From Calendula officinalis (taxonomy: Eukaryota; Streptophyta; Magnoliopsida; Asterales; Asteraceae), in contig OY970820.1 in NCBI GenBank assembly GCA_963853835.1, positions 26,291,873 through 26,355,872 on the forward strand: a DNA stretch of 64,000 nt, in the 5' to 3' direction. The notes beneath the pieces were generated by a model. The model did no database searches. It saw nothing but the letters and a program-made list of their open reading frames with translations, and had not been told where the DNA came from. Positions 1-11,729 of the stretch are shown one piece after another; the first letter of the stretch is position 1, and each line of letters starts with the position of its first letter. Both the position numbers and the translations under genes were made by a program.

Positions 1-1393
1 TAACGGTTCTTGGTTTCCTAAATCGAAAGCGATTTTCAAAGAAGAAGTAAAATAATTATTAAATAAGTTTCTGAGTTAAAAATGGACTGTCGGGAGTCTC
101 GGGATGATGTCGGGATTCAAACGGGGTTTAATTAATAAGCTGGAATTTTCAACAGAAACTGTTCTCCGAGTTCGGGGCAATTTTTACCACACTTAAAATA
201 CGATTTTGGATTTTTGGTTCGTGCTGGTCTCTAGTTTTCTGAGTCCTCTTTCCAATGCAGCTAATGGCTCGTTAATCTGATATACGGTTTGAAAGTTATC
301 GCTGTTTTAGTAATCTATCGCCGAATAGTTTTCGGTTCAGCTATTCTTTCTTGCGAGCCTGTTTTGACCCCTTTCTATTTGGATTTAGTTCCCGAAGTCT
401 TCTGACAAATTGTAGTCCTCTGAGCCGTACAGCTACTGTAAAAATTTGATTAAATTCTAGTGAACGGTTTAGGAATTATAACAGTTTCCGCGGGGGTGTC
501 GGGTTCTGGCAGAATGTTTTGAAATGAGTTTTGAGCCAAGTTTTAATTCGAGTTTTATTATGCGATGTAGGACCTTCTAGGAACTGATTAGTGACTCGTA
601 CGTGCCGAGGATACTTCTAGGAGCATACGTTTATTCGAGGTGGGTAATCTCACTATAAACTTGTACTTACTTTCGATTCATGATTATGTGCTATGTGTTG
701 TGAATTGTCTTGTTGATTGAGCTTGAGTATTGATTGTGTGATTTATTTGAGTTATCTGTGATCTGAGTTATCTGGAGACTGAGTTGTCTGAGTTCTGAGT
801 TCTTGAGTTAAAACATAATATACTTGACTTGACGCCGAAGAGCACTGGTGTCAGATGTTTGTCTTGGCACCGAAGAGTACTGGTGCCAGACGTTTTGACT
901 CAACACCGAAGAGTACAGGTGTTGAGCCTTGAGTTGTGTGAGGCGGGACGAGGTTGATCTCTCGTCCCAAGTCACACTAGCGCGCTATATAAATTAAAAT
1001 CTGAGAATTAAATTCGAGTAATTGAGAATTGAGTAGAGTCTCTAGGGATCACTTATGTGACTTGAGTTGTTTGTATTTATTTGTTTATTTTGATATTATT
1101 CACTCAGCGGTGGCTGACCCCAAACACTCCCCTCCATTTTTCAGGTACTAGTAAGGGCAAAGAGAAGGTTAACAGTTGATGAGCTGCGCTTCGATTTTAT
1201 TTCGGATTTGGATTTAATGTTTGAGTCAAATATATTGTTAAAAAAACATATTTATTATTCCGCATTTAAAACCATGAGACGGTTTAATTTATTTTTAATG
1301 AGATGGGACCTTTGAGTTACTTTTACTTGGAGGAAATGAATACTTTTTATTATTTAAAATTTTTAAATTTCCTCAAAATTTTGGGATGTTACA
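1..1393 (+). repeat. Element A left (5') LTR, truncated by the window edge
   Basis: This is the last 1393 bases of the left LTR, matching 7011-8402. It ends in GGGATGTTACA immediately before the primer-binding site. Differences from the right copy are scattered substitutions plus a one-base length change in an A run near 1000, as expected of a pair that was identical at insertion. Confidence 0.9.
831..924 (+). repeat. Three tandem stem-loops in element A LTR (left copy)
   Basis: Three units share the core CCGAAGAG(C/T)AC flanked by short complementary arms: GACGCC/GGTGTC (831-852), TGGCACC/GGTGCCA (865-888) and CAACACC/GGTGTTG (901-924). The loop core is nearly constant while the arms change together, so base-pairing is kept. 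The right LTR has the same array at 7841-7934, where the first arm is GACACC and pairs perfectly. Confidence 0.7.
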
Positions 1394-1396
1394 AGT

Positions 1397-1408
1397 TGGT
1401 ATCAGAGC
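1397..1408 (+). promoter_or_regulatory. Primer-binding site of element A (initiator Met tRNA type)
   Basis: TGGTATCAGAGC, three bases after the LTR end, is the standard plant initiator-Met tRNA complement used to prime minus-strand synthesis. It fixes the left LTR boundary and the element orientation. Confidence 0.9.
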
Positions 1409-3047
1409 TTTAGCTTGAGAGAATTGGGTTCACACGGGGTGGATTCCAAACTCAAGTCGAAGCATGAGTTTTCAAAATGAGTTTTCAAGTGTTTTAAAAT
1501 GAGTCCAAATCCAAATCGAGAAGCAGCGCATCACGACGATTTTATGCCTCTAGTACCTTACTTAAGAGTTATTTAGTTTATTAAAAACGTCGCGAGTAAC
1601 ACTGATTATTAAGTGAATAAAAGAGAATTAACTCGAGATGAGTGTGAATTGTGCGACTATAGATAGATATATATACTATACTTATTGATGTGAATTACTT
1701 GTTATGTGGATGGTAGGAGGATGGGAGATCCTGGAATTTTTGAAACTGGCTCGAAACCATGACATGGGTAGGTGCGGATAATAATAGAGGGCCCCTATTA
1801 TTATACGCACAGGACTCGTGCCTATGTTTCGAAAAGGATTCAAGGAGACCATTTGTCAAGCATCTAAGTATCATGAAAACCCTCAATTATTATATATAAG
1901 TAGATAATAAAATCACTAAAAGAGATTTAGGAGAAAATAGTGCAACCAATTGAATAAAAGAATCATCAAAGGCGAATCGATAAAAAGTTATCTAGACATG
2001 TTAAGAGAGAGACTAATGAATCAAAGTGAGTTGGATTCTTTAAATGATTTAATTTAGTTATTAATAAATCGATATTTATGAGAAAATAATAAATAATTAA
2101 ATAAGAGATTATTGATTGATAAGGAGTTATCTAAACAAATCAAGTTAAAATTAATTTAACCAAATTTGGTGAAAATCACCAATGATAATTTGTTAAAATT
2201 AAGTAATAAAGAGATATATTAAGTGGTCAAGATTTAAAGTTAATGATTGAAAAATAATTAAGAATAATTTAATTCATATAATTGAGAAGTTATTGAAAAA
2301 TTTCGAGAAATTAATAAAGCAAGAACTATTGGCAATTATCTGAGACGAATAAAAAAAAGATTATAAATTATGTATAGTCATTAAATTGAGTAAATGAGGA
2401 AAACAATAGTAAATGAACGAGATTTATATGAGTAAATGAGAATTAATGACTTGAAGGGTTAAGTTGAGTAACAAGAAATTTTTGTGAAGTGTATAAACAT
2501 AATCCGAGGAGAAACCAAGGGTGATAATGAGAAAGTTTTATGCGAAACTATATAGATTTAATTTTACATTAAGAGACAATTTACGAGATATATTCACTAC
2601 GAATAAAAATGAGAAATCTATGTAAACGACAAAATTGTTATATGGTATTAATAATACCAAACACGCTATGAGTAAGCCAAAAATGAGAATATAATACTGA
2701 GATTTGAACAAGAAATAATCGTCAATACGTAACGCGAAATAAATATTGGGGTGCTAATAAATGTAACAAGCTTGACTTATGAGGAGTCATAAAATGACTA
2801 ATTATTAATGAGACTAATAAAGGGTGATGAGTTATAATTGAGAAAATCTAATAAGTATGTGAGAAGCCTAATGAGAAAGCTAACACCTAATATGAGCAAT
2901 GAATAATTTTTATAAAGCGATAAAAAGTTAATGAGTTGGGGTGTAAAGAGTATACGTTGGAACCAACCTACACCTGTGCATACGATTTTAATTATCGAGT
3001 AATCAAATTAATCTTAAAATATGAGATTTTGAGTGCAACTTCCAAAC

Positions 3048-3091
3048 TCGGGGACGAGTTTTCTCCAGGTGGAGTTGAGTGGGGGTAAAAG
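3048..3091 (+). repeat. Internal copy of the purine-tract/LTR-junction motif in element A
   Basis: The block TCGGGGACGAGTTTTC... followed by GGTGGAGTTGAGT closely resembles the true junction at 5297-5331 (TCGGGGACGAAG... GTGGAGTTGAGT). Here it is followed by GGGGGTAAAAG instead of the LTR start. It may mark an old rearrangement, a second purine tract or a related element that ended here. Confidence 0.5.
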
Positions 3092-4710
3092 AGAAAACTA
3101 CCAATATTAAGAGTGCGAATAGAGAATAATTATAAAGTCGTGGATTATTAAATTCGTATTATTGAACTAATGGAGATTAATAAATCGAGCTAAATGTGAA
3201 AAATAAATTTGTAAGGAGTAAATTAAGAGAATTACCAAGAGAAAATGTTGTTATGTGTTATTATGAGCATATATGTGTATATAGCTGGCTAAAAAGTTAT
3301 AAGAGTGATTAAGTAATCGAAAAAAAAAAAATTTTATCCCCGTGGGAATATAATGAGATATAAAGAGACCATTAAAATATGAGAATTTATTATGAATTAT
3401 TCAAATCAAGTTAAAAAAACGTGATTATAAGAAGTTATTAAATCCAGTCGAGAAATTTTTGAGACAAAATATTGTGTTGAGTGATATATATACATGTGAC
3501 TAGGGAATAATTCATTTCATGTGATGGTATAATTACCAAATGGTTAGAAATTCATAAATCGAGGGTAATGTTGCAAATGAGAAGTGGCAGATATATAAAT
3601 CGGGAGAAATCATGAAATTAGAGTAACAATAATGTTGTTAATGAGTCGGCTATGAGAGGATCGCCATAATAAAAATATAAGGAAGATTTATTATTATTGA
3701 GAAATTATCGAGTTATAAGAAACTAATAAATCAAGTTAAACGATTAAATTATTAAAATAAATCAAATGACAAAATCCTTAATTATGATCAAATATTAAAT
3801 TGAAACTAAGGGAAATATCGAGTTAAATTGTTAAATTAAATGTCATCAAACATTATACTTTATTGAGTAATTACTAAACCGATAATAGTTATTGAAATAA
3901 GCACACGAGAAAGATATAAGTGTATCAAGTAATAAATTTAATTAAAATACCATGAGTATCTAAATCGAGAAAACAATAAAAATATAAAGTAATGAGGAAA
4001 CTTTATATTGAGAACGAGAAAATAGATGCGTAATCAAGTGCATGAGAATTATCGAGTTAATTAATTAACCAAGTGAAGAGAAAATATTAAATTGGGGCGT
4101 TTGAGACTTAAAAATAAATGAGATTAATGAGTGGAATTTTGGTCAAATTAATCGAGAGACAATTTAAATGAGAACAAAGCGAGAAAATAATTAACGAGTT
4201 AGATGTTAAAATCATTAAGAGAATTGATAAGTATCATTACAATGAGTTAAACGAGTAATATTCAAAATAGTCAGCGAAGGGTTATTAAATATGAGTTAGC
4301 AAGAGAACTAATAACGCAGTTTATAAGAAGAATTATCTGTTCGAGTAGTCTGATAATTTAATTTGATCACGTGAAAAATCATAATAACGAGTAAATGTAT
4401 ACATTAAGTGGACTGGTGAGAAGTCATTAAACAAGATTTGAGTTTAAATTGATGATATAAGCTTGAGTTGAGTTAAAAACAAGTTGTCAAGATTTGAGGT
4501 GAGTGCATTTGAGTATATGCAAATTGAGTAAAAGGCATGAGTTGCCTACTATCTAGGGTTTATGTGTGATAAAATACATTTATGTGAATTGTGTACTTCT
4601 GGTGTAGTGATTGATAGTGGTGCGAACCGCTGAATTGTTTATTTTGCTTTAAAATAAACTGATGTCCCATAGAGTAGAGCACCTTGAGATATCATTATTG
4701 GCGAAGATTG

Positions 4711-4744
4711 ATAATAATGAAATAATAATAATAATAATAATAAT
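4711..4744 (+). repeat. (AAT)n microsatellite
   Basis: Mostly uninterrupted ATA/AAT trinucleotide repeat about 34 bp long inside element A. Confidence 0.9.
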
Positions 4745-5317
4745 TTTGGTGTAAATTATGTAAAAGTAATACCTTGTTTTAACTGTGTGGGAAAGTTTTC
4801 CCCATAAAAACTTATTTTATCGCCGTGAGAGGGCTGAGTATGATTGTGAGCACGAGTTGGACAACTGAGTACTACGCCGAGATCGTCTGTCGCCACAAAC
4901 CAAACCGTAACAAATATCCAAGTGGAGTTGAATCGGAGATTCAACGCAATGTTATCCGTTGAGTACAGCAACTGTGTTCGACTACAAGAGTAAGAAGACA
5001 CCTTTAGCAGAGTATCTTGATTACGTTGTGCTTATTATCGACATTCCTTTTGATCGATAAACAGAGATCTTTAGAAAGCATTCCAATTTTGAGCTTTCTC
5101 GTTTTGCGTCGCTAGAGACGGAGGATTGGTTTGAGCAGTTGCGAGAGCCGGAATCCATCCTGATCGAGTAAGTCACCCTAAAAATTTTCCTTTTCATTCA
5201 TAACTTTATCGTTTTTCCCATTTGATAATGTGTGTCGTTGACGAGCCTGAGTTTGAGATATGGGACCACTACCCTGAGTTTATTCCGAGCAATGACTTCG
5301 GGGACGAAGTCTATTTC

Positions 5318-5331
5318 AAGTGGAGTTGAGT
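5318..5331 (+). promoter_or_regulatory. Polypurine tract of element A
   Basis: AAGTGGAGTTGAGT lies directly before the TGTAACG start of the right LTR and is the expected plus-strand primer. The preceding GGGGACGAAG box is typical of plant gypsy elements at this position. Confidence 0.7.
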
Positions 5332-5670
5332 TGTAACGTCCTGAAATTTCAGAGAATATTATAATAATTTAAATTAAATTTAAATTAAGTTTTTCTGGGA
5401 CTATGAGTTGACCGTTCAATAATTATGAGTGTTAATTGATTAAAGTGTGACGTTTGAGGTTTACGCATTTATGTGATACGTAATTAATTATGTGGTATTG
5501 AGTAAATTAGTATGTGGTGTATTTATATAAATATTTGAGGGTACGTTGTTAGGTGTCGTCTTAAATCCGGAAATTTAGGAGTGTCGGGTCAAGGCCGGCC
5601 AAAGGCCAAGGTCGAGACTAGCAAGCATTTTCTTTTCTTTTCTTTTTCTTTCCGTCTAGTTGAGGCCGGC

Positions 5671-5678
5671 TATAAATT
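5671..5678 (+). promoter_or_regulatory. TATA-like box in element A LTR
   Basis: TATAAATT after a GC-rich GAGGCCGGC stretch, in the first part of the LTR where U3 promoters lie. No other TATA-like box of equal quality was noticed in this LTR. Confidence 0.5.
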
Positions 5679-7840
5679 TGGTCGAGCCCTTAATTTGTTC
5701 TTTTGATTTGGCAATAAAGCTGTAGCATTTGATCGAGCCCGACCCAATTAGTACGTTAAAACCGAGGCCTTGTTCTTTCTTTGGTTCGGCTATAGGAGGG
5801 AATAATAGAGAGCCCAAGTCTTTTTCTCAAAGCCCGATTGCTAAGCCTTAAATCCCCCTTTTTGTCCTAATACATAATCATAAATAACTGATCCCTACAC
5901 AACCCTACCAGCCGACATTTCTCACTTCATTCTTTCTTTTGTCCCGATCAAGAGCATCTCCATCTCAATATCTTTCACCTAGATCACCTCCTTGCAGCTT
6001 CCTGCCGATCAACTAGAGCATCTCCAATTACGAATTTTGATTTTTCCCATGAGTGGTCGAGCAAAGAAACTTAGAGTTTGTCCAAACTTCCGATCGGTAA
6101 CCATCATCTCTTTCTGTAATTCATTCTTTGATTCGCACCAGATTTTAACCGATTCTATCTTGTTCTGATTGGTGCATGATCGGGCAGAAATTGAGCAGGA
6201 GAACCATTGGTGGTGAATCCGAGCAAACTAAATCCATTCTTAAATCAAAAGTGATACGCCGGTGGGGTGTTTTGTTATTTCAAGTGGACGGTGGTTGTGG
6301 GTTTAATTCCCACATGGTTGACAGCAATCTTCGTGGGATTTTTTTTGTATCTAGACGGTGGGATTTATTTCAGAAGCAGGTCACTAGTTTGAGATGACGG
6401 CAAGCAGGAGCAACTCACACCTTTTTGTTATTTAACTTCTTGCTTTTGGTGTTTGTAACCATTAGCTCTGGTTTCCCGATCAAATCTTTCAGTAACGTTT
6501 ATTCCCTTTTATGTGTTCTTGATTATAATTCCCTCATTCCCGAGTCAGTATTCTGATCTGACTTTTGCAGCCCTCGTTTCCTGTTAATTTTAATCCACAC
6601 GCAAGCTCGTGATCTGGTGTGGGTATAAAGTGATTCGGGTTGCAAGATGTGAAGTTGATCGAGAGTGGCGAAGCAATATTGAGCAGCGAGTATGGATTGG
6701 AATTGGTGACCAAGCTGGGGTCGTGGACTGGAATTGGTGGTCGAGCCGAGTGCTTCGGTATTCCTTCTTTGCTTTGTGTACATTTAATTCCAGTCCCGTG
6801 TTCTTGCGTACTAACCTGTTTTTCTGTAGAATTCTTGTTAAATGTTCGGGGTTGGTTTTGTTGTGGTAGTCCGTATTGTAGAGTGCTAAATCTGTTGGGT
6901 TTTAAAATATAATTGAGCAAACTGATTTGGAGAATGTCGGGTTCGGGTTGGGTGAAACCGTTATTGATCGGCTAAACGTTTTATTGATCGAAAAACCCGG
7001 AAACCGAACCTAACGGTTCTTGGTTTCCTAAATCGAAAGTGATTTTCAAAGAAGAAGTAAAATAATTCTTAAATAAGTTTCTGAGTTAAAAATGGACTGT
7101 CGGGAGTCTCGGGATGATGTCGGGATTCAAACGGGGTTTAATTAATAAGCTGGAATTTTCAACAGAAACTGTTCTCCGAGTTCGGGGCAATTTTGACCAC
7201 ACTTAAAATACGATTTTGGATTTTTGGTTCTTGCTGGTCTCTAGTTTTCTGAGTCCTCTTTCCAATGCCGCTAACGGCTCGTTAATCTGATATACGGTTT
7301 AAAAGTTATCGTTGTTTTAGTAATCTATCGCAGAATAGTTTTCGGTTCAGCTATTCTGTCTTGCAAGCCTGTTTTGACCCCTTTCTATTTGGATTTAGTT
7401 CCCGAAGTCTTCTAAAAAAAAGTAGTCCTCTGAGCCGTGCAGCTACTGTAAAAATTTGATTAAATTCTAGTGAACGGTTTAGGAATTATAACCGTTTCCG
7501 TGGGGGTGTCGGGTTCTGGCAGAATGTTTTGAAATGAGTTTTGAGCCAAGTTTTAATTCGAGTTTTATTATGCGATGTAGGACCTTCTAGGAACTGATTA
7601 GTGACTCGTACGTGACGAGGATACTTCTAGGAGCATACGTTTATTCGAGGTGGGTAATCTCACTGTAAACTTGTACTTACTTTTGATTCATGATTATGTG
7701 CTATGTGTTGTGAATTGTCTTGTTGATTGAGCTTGAGTATTGATTGTGTGATTTATTTGAGTTATCTGTGATCTGAGTTATCTGGAGACTGAGTTGTCTG
7801 AGTTCTGAGTTCTTGAGTTAAAACATAATATACTTGACTT

Positions 7841-7934
7841 GACACCGAAGAGCACTGGTGTCAGATGTTTGTCTTGGCACCGAAGAGTACTGGTGCCAGA
7901 CGTTTTGACTCAACACCGAAGAGTACAGGTGTTG
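7841..7934 (+). repeat. Three tandem stem-loops in element A LTR (right copy)
   Basis: Same array as 831-924. Here all three arm pairs are perfect: GACACC/GGTGTC, GGCACC/GGTGCC and AACACC/GGTGTT. Confidence 0.7.
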
Positions 7935-8402
7935 AGCCTTGAGTTATGTGAGGCGGGACGAGGTTGATCTCTCGTCCCAATTCACACTAGCGCGCTATAT
8001 AAATTAAATCTGAGAATTAAATTCGAGTAATTGAGAATTGAGTAGAGTCTCTAGGGATCACTTATGTGACTTGAGTTGTTTGTATTTATTTGTTTATTTT
8101 GATATTATTCACTCAGCGGTGGCTGACCCCAAACACTCCCCTCCATTTTTCAGGTACTAGCAAGGGCAAAGATAAGGTTAACAGTTGATGAGTTGCGCTT
8201 CGATTTTATTTCGGATTTGGATTTAATGTTTGAGTCAAATATATTGTTAAAAAAACATATTTATTATTCCGCATTTAAAACCATGAGACGGTTTAATTTA
8301 TTTTTAATGAGATGGGACCTTTGAGTTACTTTTACTTGGAGGAAATGAATACTTTTTATTATTTAAAATTTTTAAATTTCCTCAAAATTTTGGGATGTTA
8401 CA

Positions 8403-9177
8403 TTAATTCTTAAATACCTTAATATAGTTTTATCTTTTAAGAGTTCATTTAATGTCTAAGTCATTTCACTTGGATTATACGAATATCCAATTATTCCTAT
8501 TAGGGAATTATAACTTCAATAAATTCCTTTATCGCAAGTATGAAAGACTTGTAATAATACTCTTTAAAGTCTATCTTAATTATATCCAATATAATCATAC
8601 TATATTAATACTAATACTTTAAAACTTACTATCATAAGTAACCATTACTTAAGATGTTTTAAATAAGTTCAATGTACCCTGAACTTTATGTTTTCCATAA
8701 AAACTCTTAAATACTTTCATTAGAAAAACTTTCTAATTACTAATATCTAAGTAAGTTGAGCTTTTAAGATATTACAACAAACAAACAAATATAAACAATG
8801 AGATCATTAATAAGTCAACACTTGACTTTATAATCTAGTCTCAAACTTTGACTAGTATAATCAACACACATGCACACACAATATAATTCAATCATGGATT
8901 CAACGATGATAAACTTAAAAACGAAAATTTATCATAAAATAGAAAATTGTAATTTTGTTCAAAAACAACTAAAAACCCAAAATTGTTTTAATTGAATACA
9001 AATGAAAAAAAAAACGGAATCATAAATGGTGCTTGTGGGATCATCTCCATCTCATGCCGGTCATCATCACTTTCCATTCCCTCCTACAATAAATGATTGC
9101 AAAAGTTAGATTACTCGTAATGTACTTTACAAGTAACTTAAAGTGATTTAGAAGTTTGGTGGTTTTACCTGAAGAAC
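8403..9177 (-). other. 3' non-coding tail of element B
   Basis: No gene. The minus strand matches the tail of D after its gag (about 19920-20660), including the stretch around GATGACCGGCATGAGATGG and the repeat containing AATTCCCTAATAGGAATAA. It ends at the insertion point of element A, and the remainder of B lies left of the window. Confidence 0.75.
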
Positions 9178-9219
9178 TAGCAAGTCATCCACCACCGGCA
9201 ACCTTTGACAATCTCTTTT

Positions 9220-10041
9220 TCAATGCCCAGCCTCGCCACATTTGAAGCACCAATTCTCGGTCCTCGCAGTGTTAGGCTTCGACTTATTGACCTTTTGTTT
9301 GACACTTTTACCATTCGGCATTGCTTGGTTGGGATTGGTCTTACCCTTCCCACCATGCATGTTTCTCTTCTTCTTCCCATTGCCATGTCCATTACCGATG
9401 ATCAGAACATCTTTAGACTTTGATCCCAAACTCAACTCAACTGTCTTGAGCATAGAATGTAGCTCAGCAATGGATTTCTCCATATTATGCATGTTGTAGT
9501 TGACCACAAAAGGCTTGTAGTCATCAGACAACGAATTGAGTATAATATCCGTTGTCATCTGCAACGGAATGGGGTGACCAAGTCTAGCGAGGTGATCCAT
9601 GTGCCCTTTCATTTTCATGACGTGGGCACTCACTGGTGTTCCTTTGACCATCTTGCACGAGTTGAAGGCTCGATTGATGTCAAACTTCTCAGTGCGAGCT
9701 TGCTCTTGAAATGAATCCCTTAGTTGCTGGATCATATCAAATGCAGGCACATCCATAAGTCCCACTTGTAGCTCGGGACTCATAGTGGCGAGCATCAGAC
9801 AGCTCACATCCAGTGCATCACTGACATGCATATCGTAAGGTTGCCTCGCTTCAGCTCTAGCATTAGCAGCAGGGACATTTGGTACTGCTCTCTCCAAGAC
9901 ATACCACTTTCTCTCATGCCTGAGCACAATACGAAGATTGCACTCCCAATTGAGAAAGTTTGACCCAGTCAACTTGTCCTTTTCGAGGATCGAGCGAAGT
10001 GAGAGATTGTTGGTACTTGTCATTGTGGTTGTTGCTGCCAT
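9220..10041 (-). pseudogene. gag: Copia-type gag of element B, nonsense stop inside the zinc knuckle
   Basis: The frame of 273 residues starts MAATTTMTSTNN and carries the plant copia gag fold: an N-terminal block with LEKDKLTGSNFLNW (around residue 19) and a central region with the YNMHNMEKSIAELHSML signature before the basic tail. Gag forms the virus-like particle and binds RNA. The C-terminal knuckle CFKCGEAGH is followed by a TGA stop (9220-9222) and then, in the same frame, KRDC, so a conserved Trp codon has become a stop within the CX2CX4HX4C motif. Particle assembly might survive but RNA binding would be impaired. The start ATG is well placed, and D has ATA there. It is alone in the element, with no pol in frame after it. 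Confidence 0.85.
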
Positions 10042-10350
10042 CTACAAATCAAACCCAGTTTAATTAGTAATCATCAATAAACATTCTCTAAAATATAATA
10101 TAAACCCATAATTAATATTTTAGGCCTAGGATCCATATATCACATTCTCGACGCAAGGTTTGGGCACTTCCCGACGAGACATGCTGTTTCTGGTAGGTAA
10201 CATCCTTACCGATCGTATCAAGACTTGACACGATTCCTAGGGGGCGTAGAATCTTTAGACTTATAACTTATTACAACCTTGCACAATTTACTCGTACATT
10301 TCTAAGTTGCAATAAAGTCTAGTATGTTTATTCTACTCAAGTACTTTTTC

Positions 10351-10433
10351 GGCCGGGACTCCCGATTATCACCAAAGTAGATCAGACCATCTAAGACAAT
10401 GCGATGCTCTGCGCCGGGACTCTCGATTATCAC
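10351..10433 (-). repeat. Paired near-palindromes in element B leader
   Basis: Two copies of GATAATCGGGAGTCCCGGC (minus strand; 10351-10372 and 10411-10433, the second with one change). CGGGA-G-TCCCG can fold on itself or pair between two RNAs. The same pair, with the same roughly 60-bp spacing, is in D at 18833-18853 and 18894-18915. Confidence 0.65.
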
Positions 10434-11415
10434 AGAACCTTACGCACCCTAACACTTGCAATGATTTGAATCCATATCTAAGGTTCTTTATCCTTACAAT
10501 ATGAATATCGTTGAACAAGTGAGGTGTTCCATTAGGTGGATAGTACTTCGATCTAAGATTTTCTTGGGTTTGTTTAAGTCTAAACTAAACTTAAACCTTA
10601 TTCCGATTTTAATCCTTAATTTTAAAAGACTTGCGATTCGTGTACTTAATTCCACAAGACACCTTTCTAAAATTATCTTTAAAACTCTAAGTTTTAAACT
10701 TGTTCGATTTTATTTGTATACCTTAAAAACGAGGTGTACAAAAGATATTACTAAGTTTTGTGAAAAACCTTATTTTAATAAAATGTACTTGTTTTATTTT
10801 ACCTTGAAAAACTTTAAACCCTATGTTAAACTTTAAAATAGAGATTTTAATTCTTTATGACTTACGAACACAAGTCTTAACTCTAATTTAACATAATATG
10901 TTTAATAATAAAATTAAACATTTACTTATTAGATTCTCCAAAATATGTCCTAGGGACACATTTATAAACTTTGTGACTTTCTTATGTAGCTCCCACTAAT
11001 TCCAACAACCATGATGGAATTTGAGCATGGACACAATCACTAGTTTTAAACTTGGTGAACACTAATAATCTTATTATATAAGAACTATATAAAATAATCT
11101 TAGTTTGCTTGAATCATTCTTATATTCAACTTAAACTTAGTTAAATATAGGTTCTTAAATTTCCTATGTTATTAACCCTTAATCATTAATCTAGTACTTT
11201 ATATAACTCCTGATATACTTTGTATATATAACTAGTTATAATTACTTATAACTTTATACCATCTAATATTTATAACTTTCGTATTATTATCTAATTATAA
11301 TAAAACCTTACATTGTACAATTTCTAGTTGTTTACAACTTTGTACATTTCTAGTTTAATTATAAGTTAATACAAATTTCTAGTTATTATAATATTACAAC
11401 TAAATGATCAAAATA

Positions 11416-11417
<2 letters not shown>

Positions 11418-11452
<35 letters not shown>
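11418..11452 (+). repeat. (AT)n microsatellite
   Basis: About 35 bp of pure alternating AT inside the leader of element B. Confidence 0.95.
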
Positions 11453-11458
<6 letters not shown>

Positions 11459-11667
11459 AACTTTAAAACCTTATAACATTACTATATAATACAATTAGCA
11501 TTCATATAGCACTGTTCATTATAAAATTTCAACTGAGTTTTAGAAGAAAAAAAACAGAGTCAAAAACGGGGTTACAAATGAACCTAACCAATAAAAGTTT
11601 TCCACATGTTCAATATTTTTAGTGGTTTATATAAAGACTTGATGAAAATACAACCAAATTTAAATTC

Positions 11668-11729
11668 GCCTAAGTGGTTAGAGCATTTACCTATATCTGG
11701 CAGGTTTAGTGTTCAACCCTCTCTTGCCT
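11668..11729 (+). mobile_element. tRNA-derived SINE-like head
   Basis: GCCTAAGTGGTTAGAGC resembles a tRNA 5' half with a pol III A box. It is followed 30 bp on by GTGTTCAACCC, a degenerate B box. The sequence then runs into T-rich DNA. It cannot fold as a good tRNA and no target duplication was located, so this is a SINE relic or a tRNA-like fragment rather than a gene. Confidence 0.4.

Larger units (their letters stand above)
1409..5317 (+). other. Non-coding interior of element A, C-poor and purine-rich
   Basis: About 3.9 kb without a credible gene in either strand: stop codons are dense and no gag, protease, RT or integrase motif was found. From roughly 1900 to 4700 the + strand is strikingly poor in C and full of GAG/GAGT triplets separated by A/T runs. 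This could be a decayed purine-rich coding strand or sequence captured by a LARD. Only the ends (purine tract, primer site) look functional. Confidence 0.7.
1..8402 (+). mobile_element. Element A: LARD-like non-autonomous LTR retrotransposon
   Basis: Positions 1-1393 and 7011-8402 are near-identical direct repeats (about 25 differences by eye, roughly 98%). The left copy is followed by an initiator-Met type primer-binding site and the right copy is preceded by a purine tract, so the element reads left to right. The right LTR is complete (5332-8402, 3071 bp, ending TGTAAC...GTTACA); the left one begins outside the window. The 3.9-kb interior has no usable reading frame. Long LTRs with a non-coding interior are the definition of large retrotransposon derivatives (LARDs), which depend on proteins from other elements. 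The purine-tract context (a GGGGACGAAG-like box before the LTR) resembles Ty3/gypsy chromoviruses, but that lineage call is inference. The element interrupts element B; the expected 5-bp duplication on the right is TTAAT (8403-8407). Confidence 0.85.
5332..8402 (+). repeat. Element A right (3') LTR, complete
   Basis: It starts TGTAACGTCC and ends GGATGTTACA, so it has the short inverted ends expected of an LTR. Length is 3071 bp. A TATA-like box (5671-5678) lies 340 bp in. Short reading frames around 6.2-6.9 kb overlap on both strands, have no recognisable domain and are treated as chance. The last 1392 bp match the left LTR. Confidence 0.88.

Noticed and set aside
831..924. CRISPR-like regularly spaced repeats
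   Set aside because: Only three short units with changing arms and no unique spacers; plant LTR context.
6523..6920. Overlapping frames of 86-128 codons on both strands in A LTR
   Set aside because: They overlap one another on both strands within an LTR and show no domain or conserved motif.
10501..10836. 111-codon + strand frame in the leader of B
   Set aside because: Antisense to the transposon leader, low-complexity Lys/Leu/Phe composition, no domain, and no matching frame in the sister region of D.
11668..11729. tRNA gene
   Set aside because: A and B box-like blocks are present but acceptor and anticodon stems do not form; kept only as a SINE-like relic. The same reasoning applies to 53182-53239 and 58039-58112.
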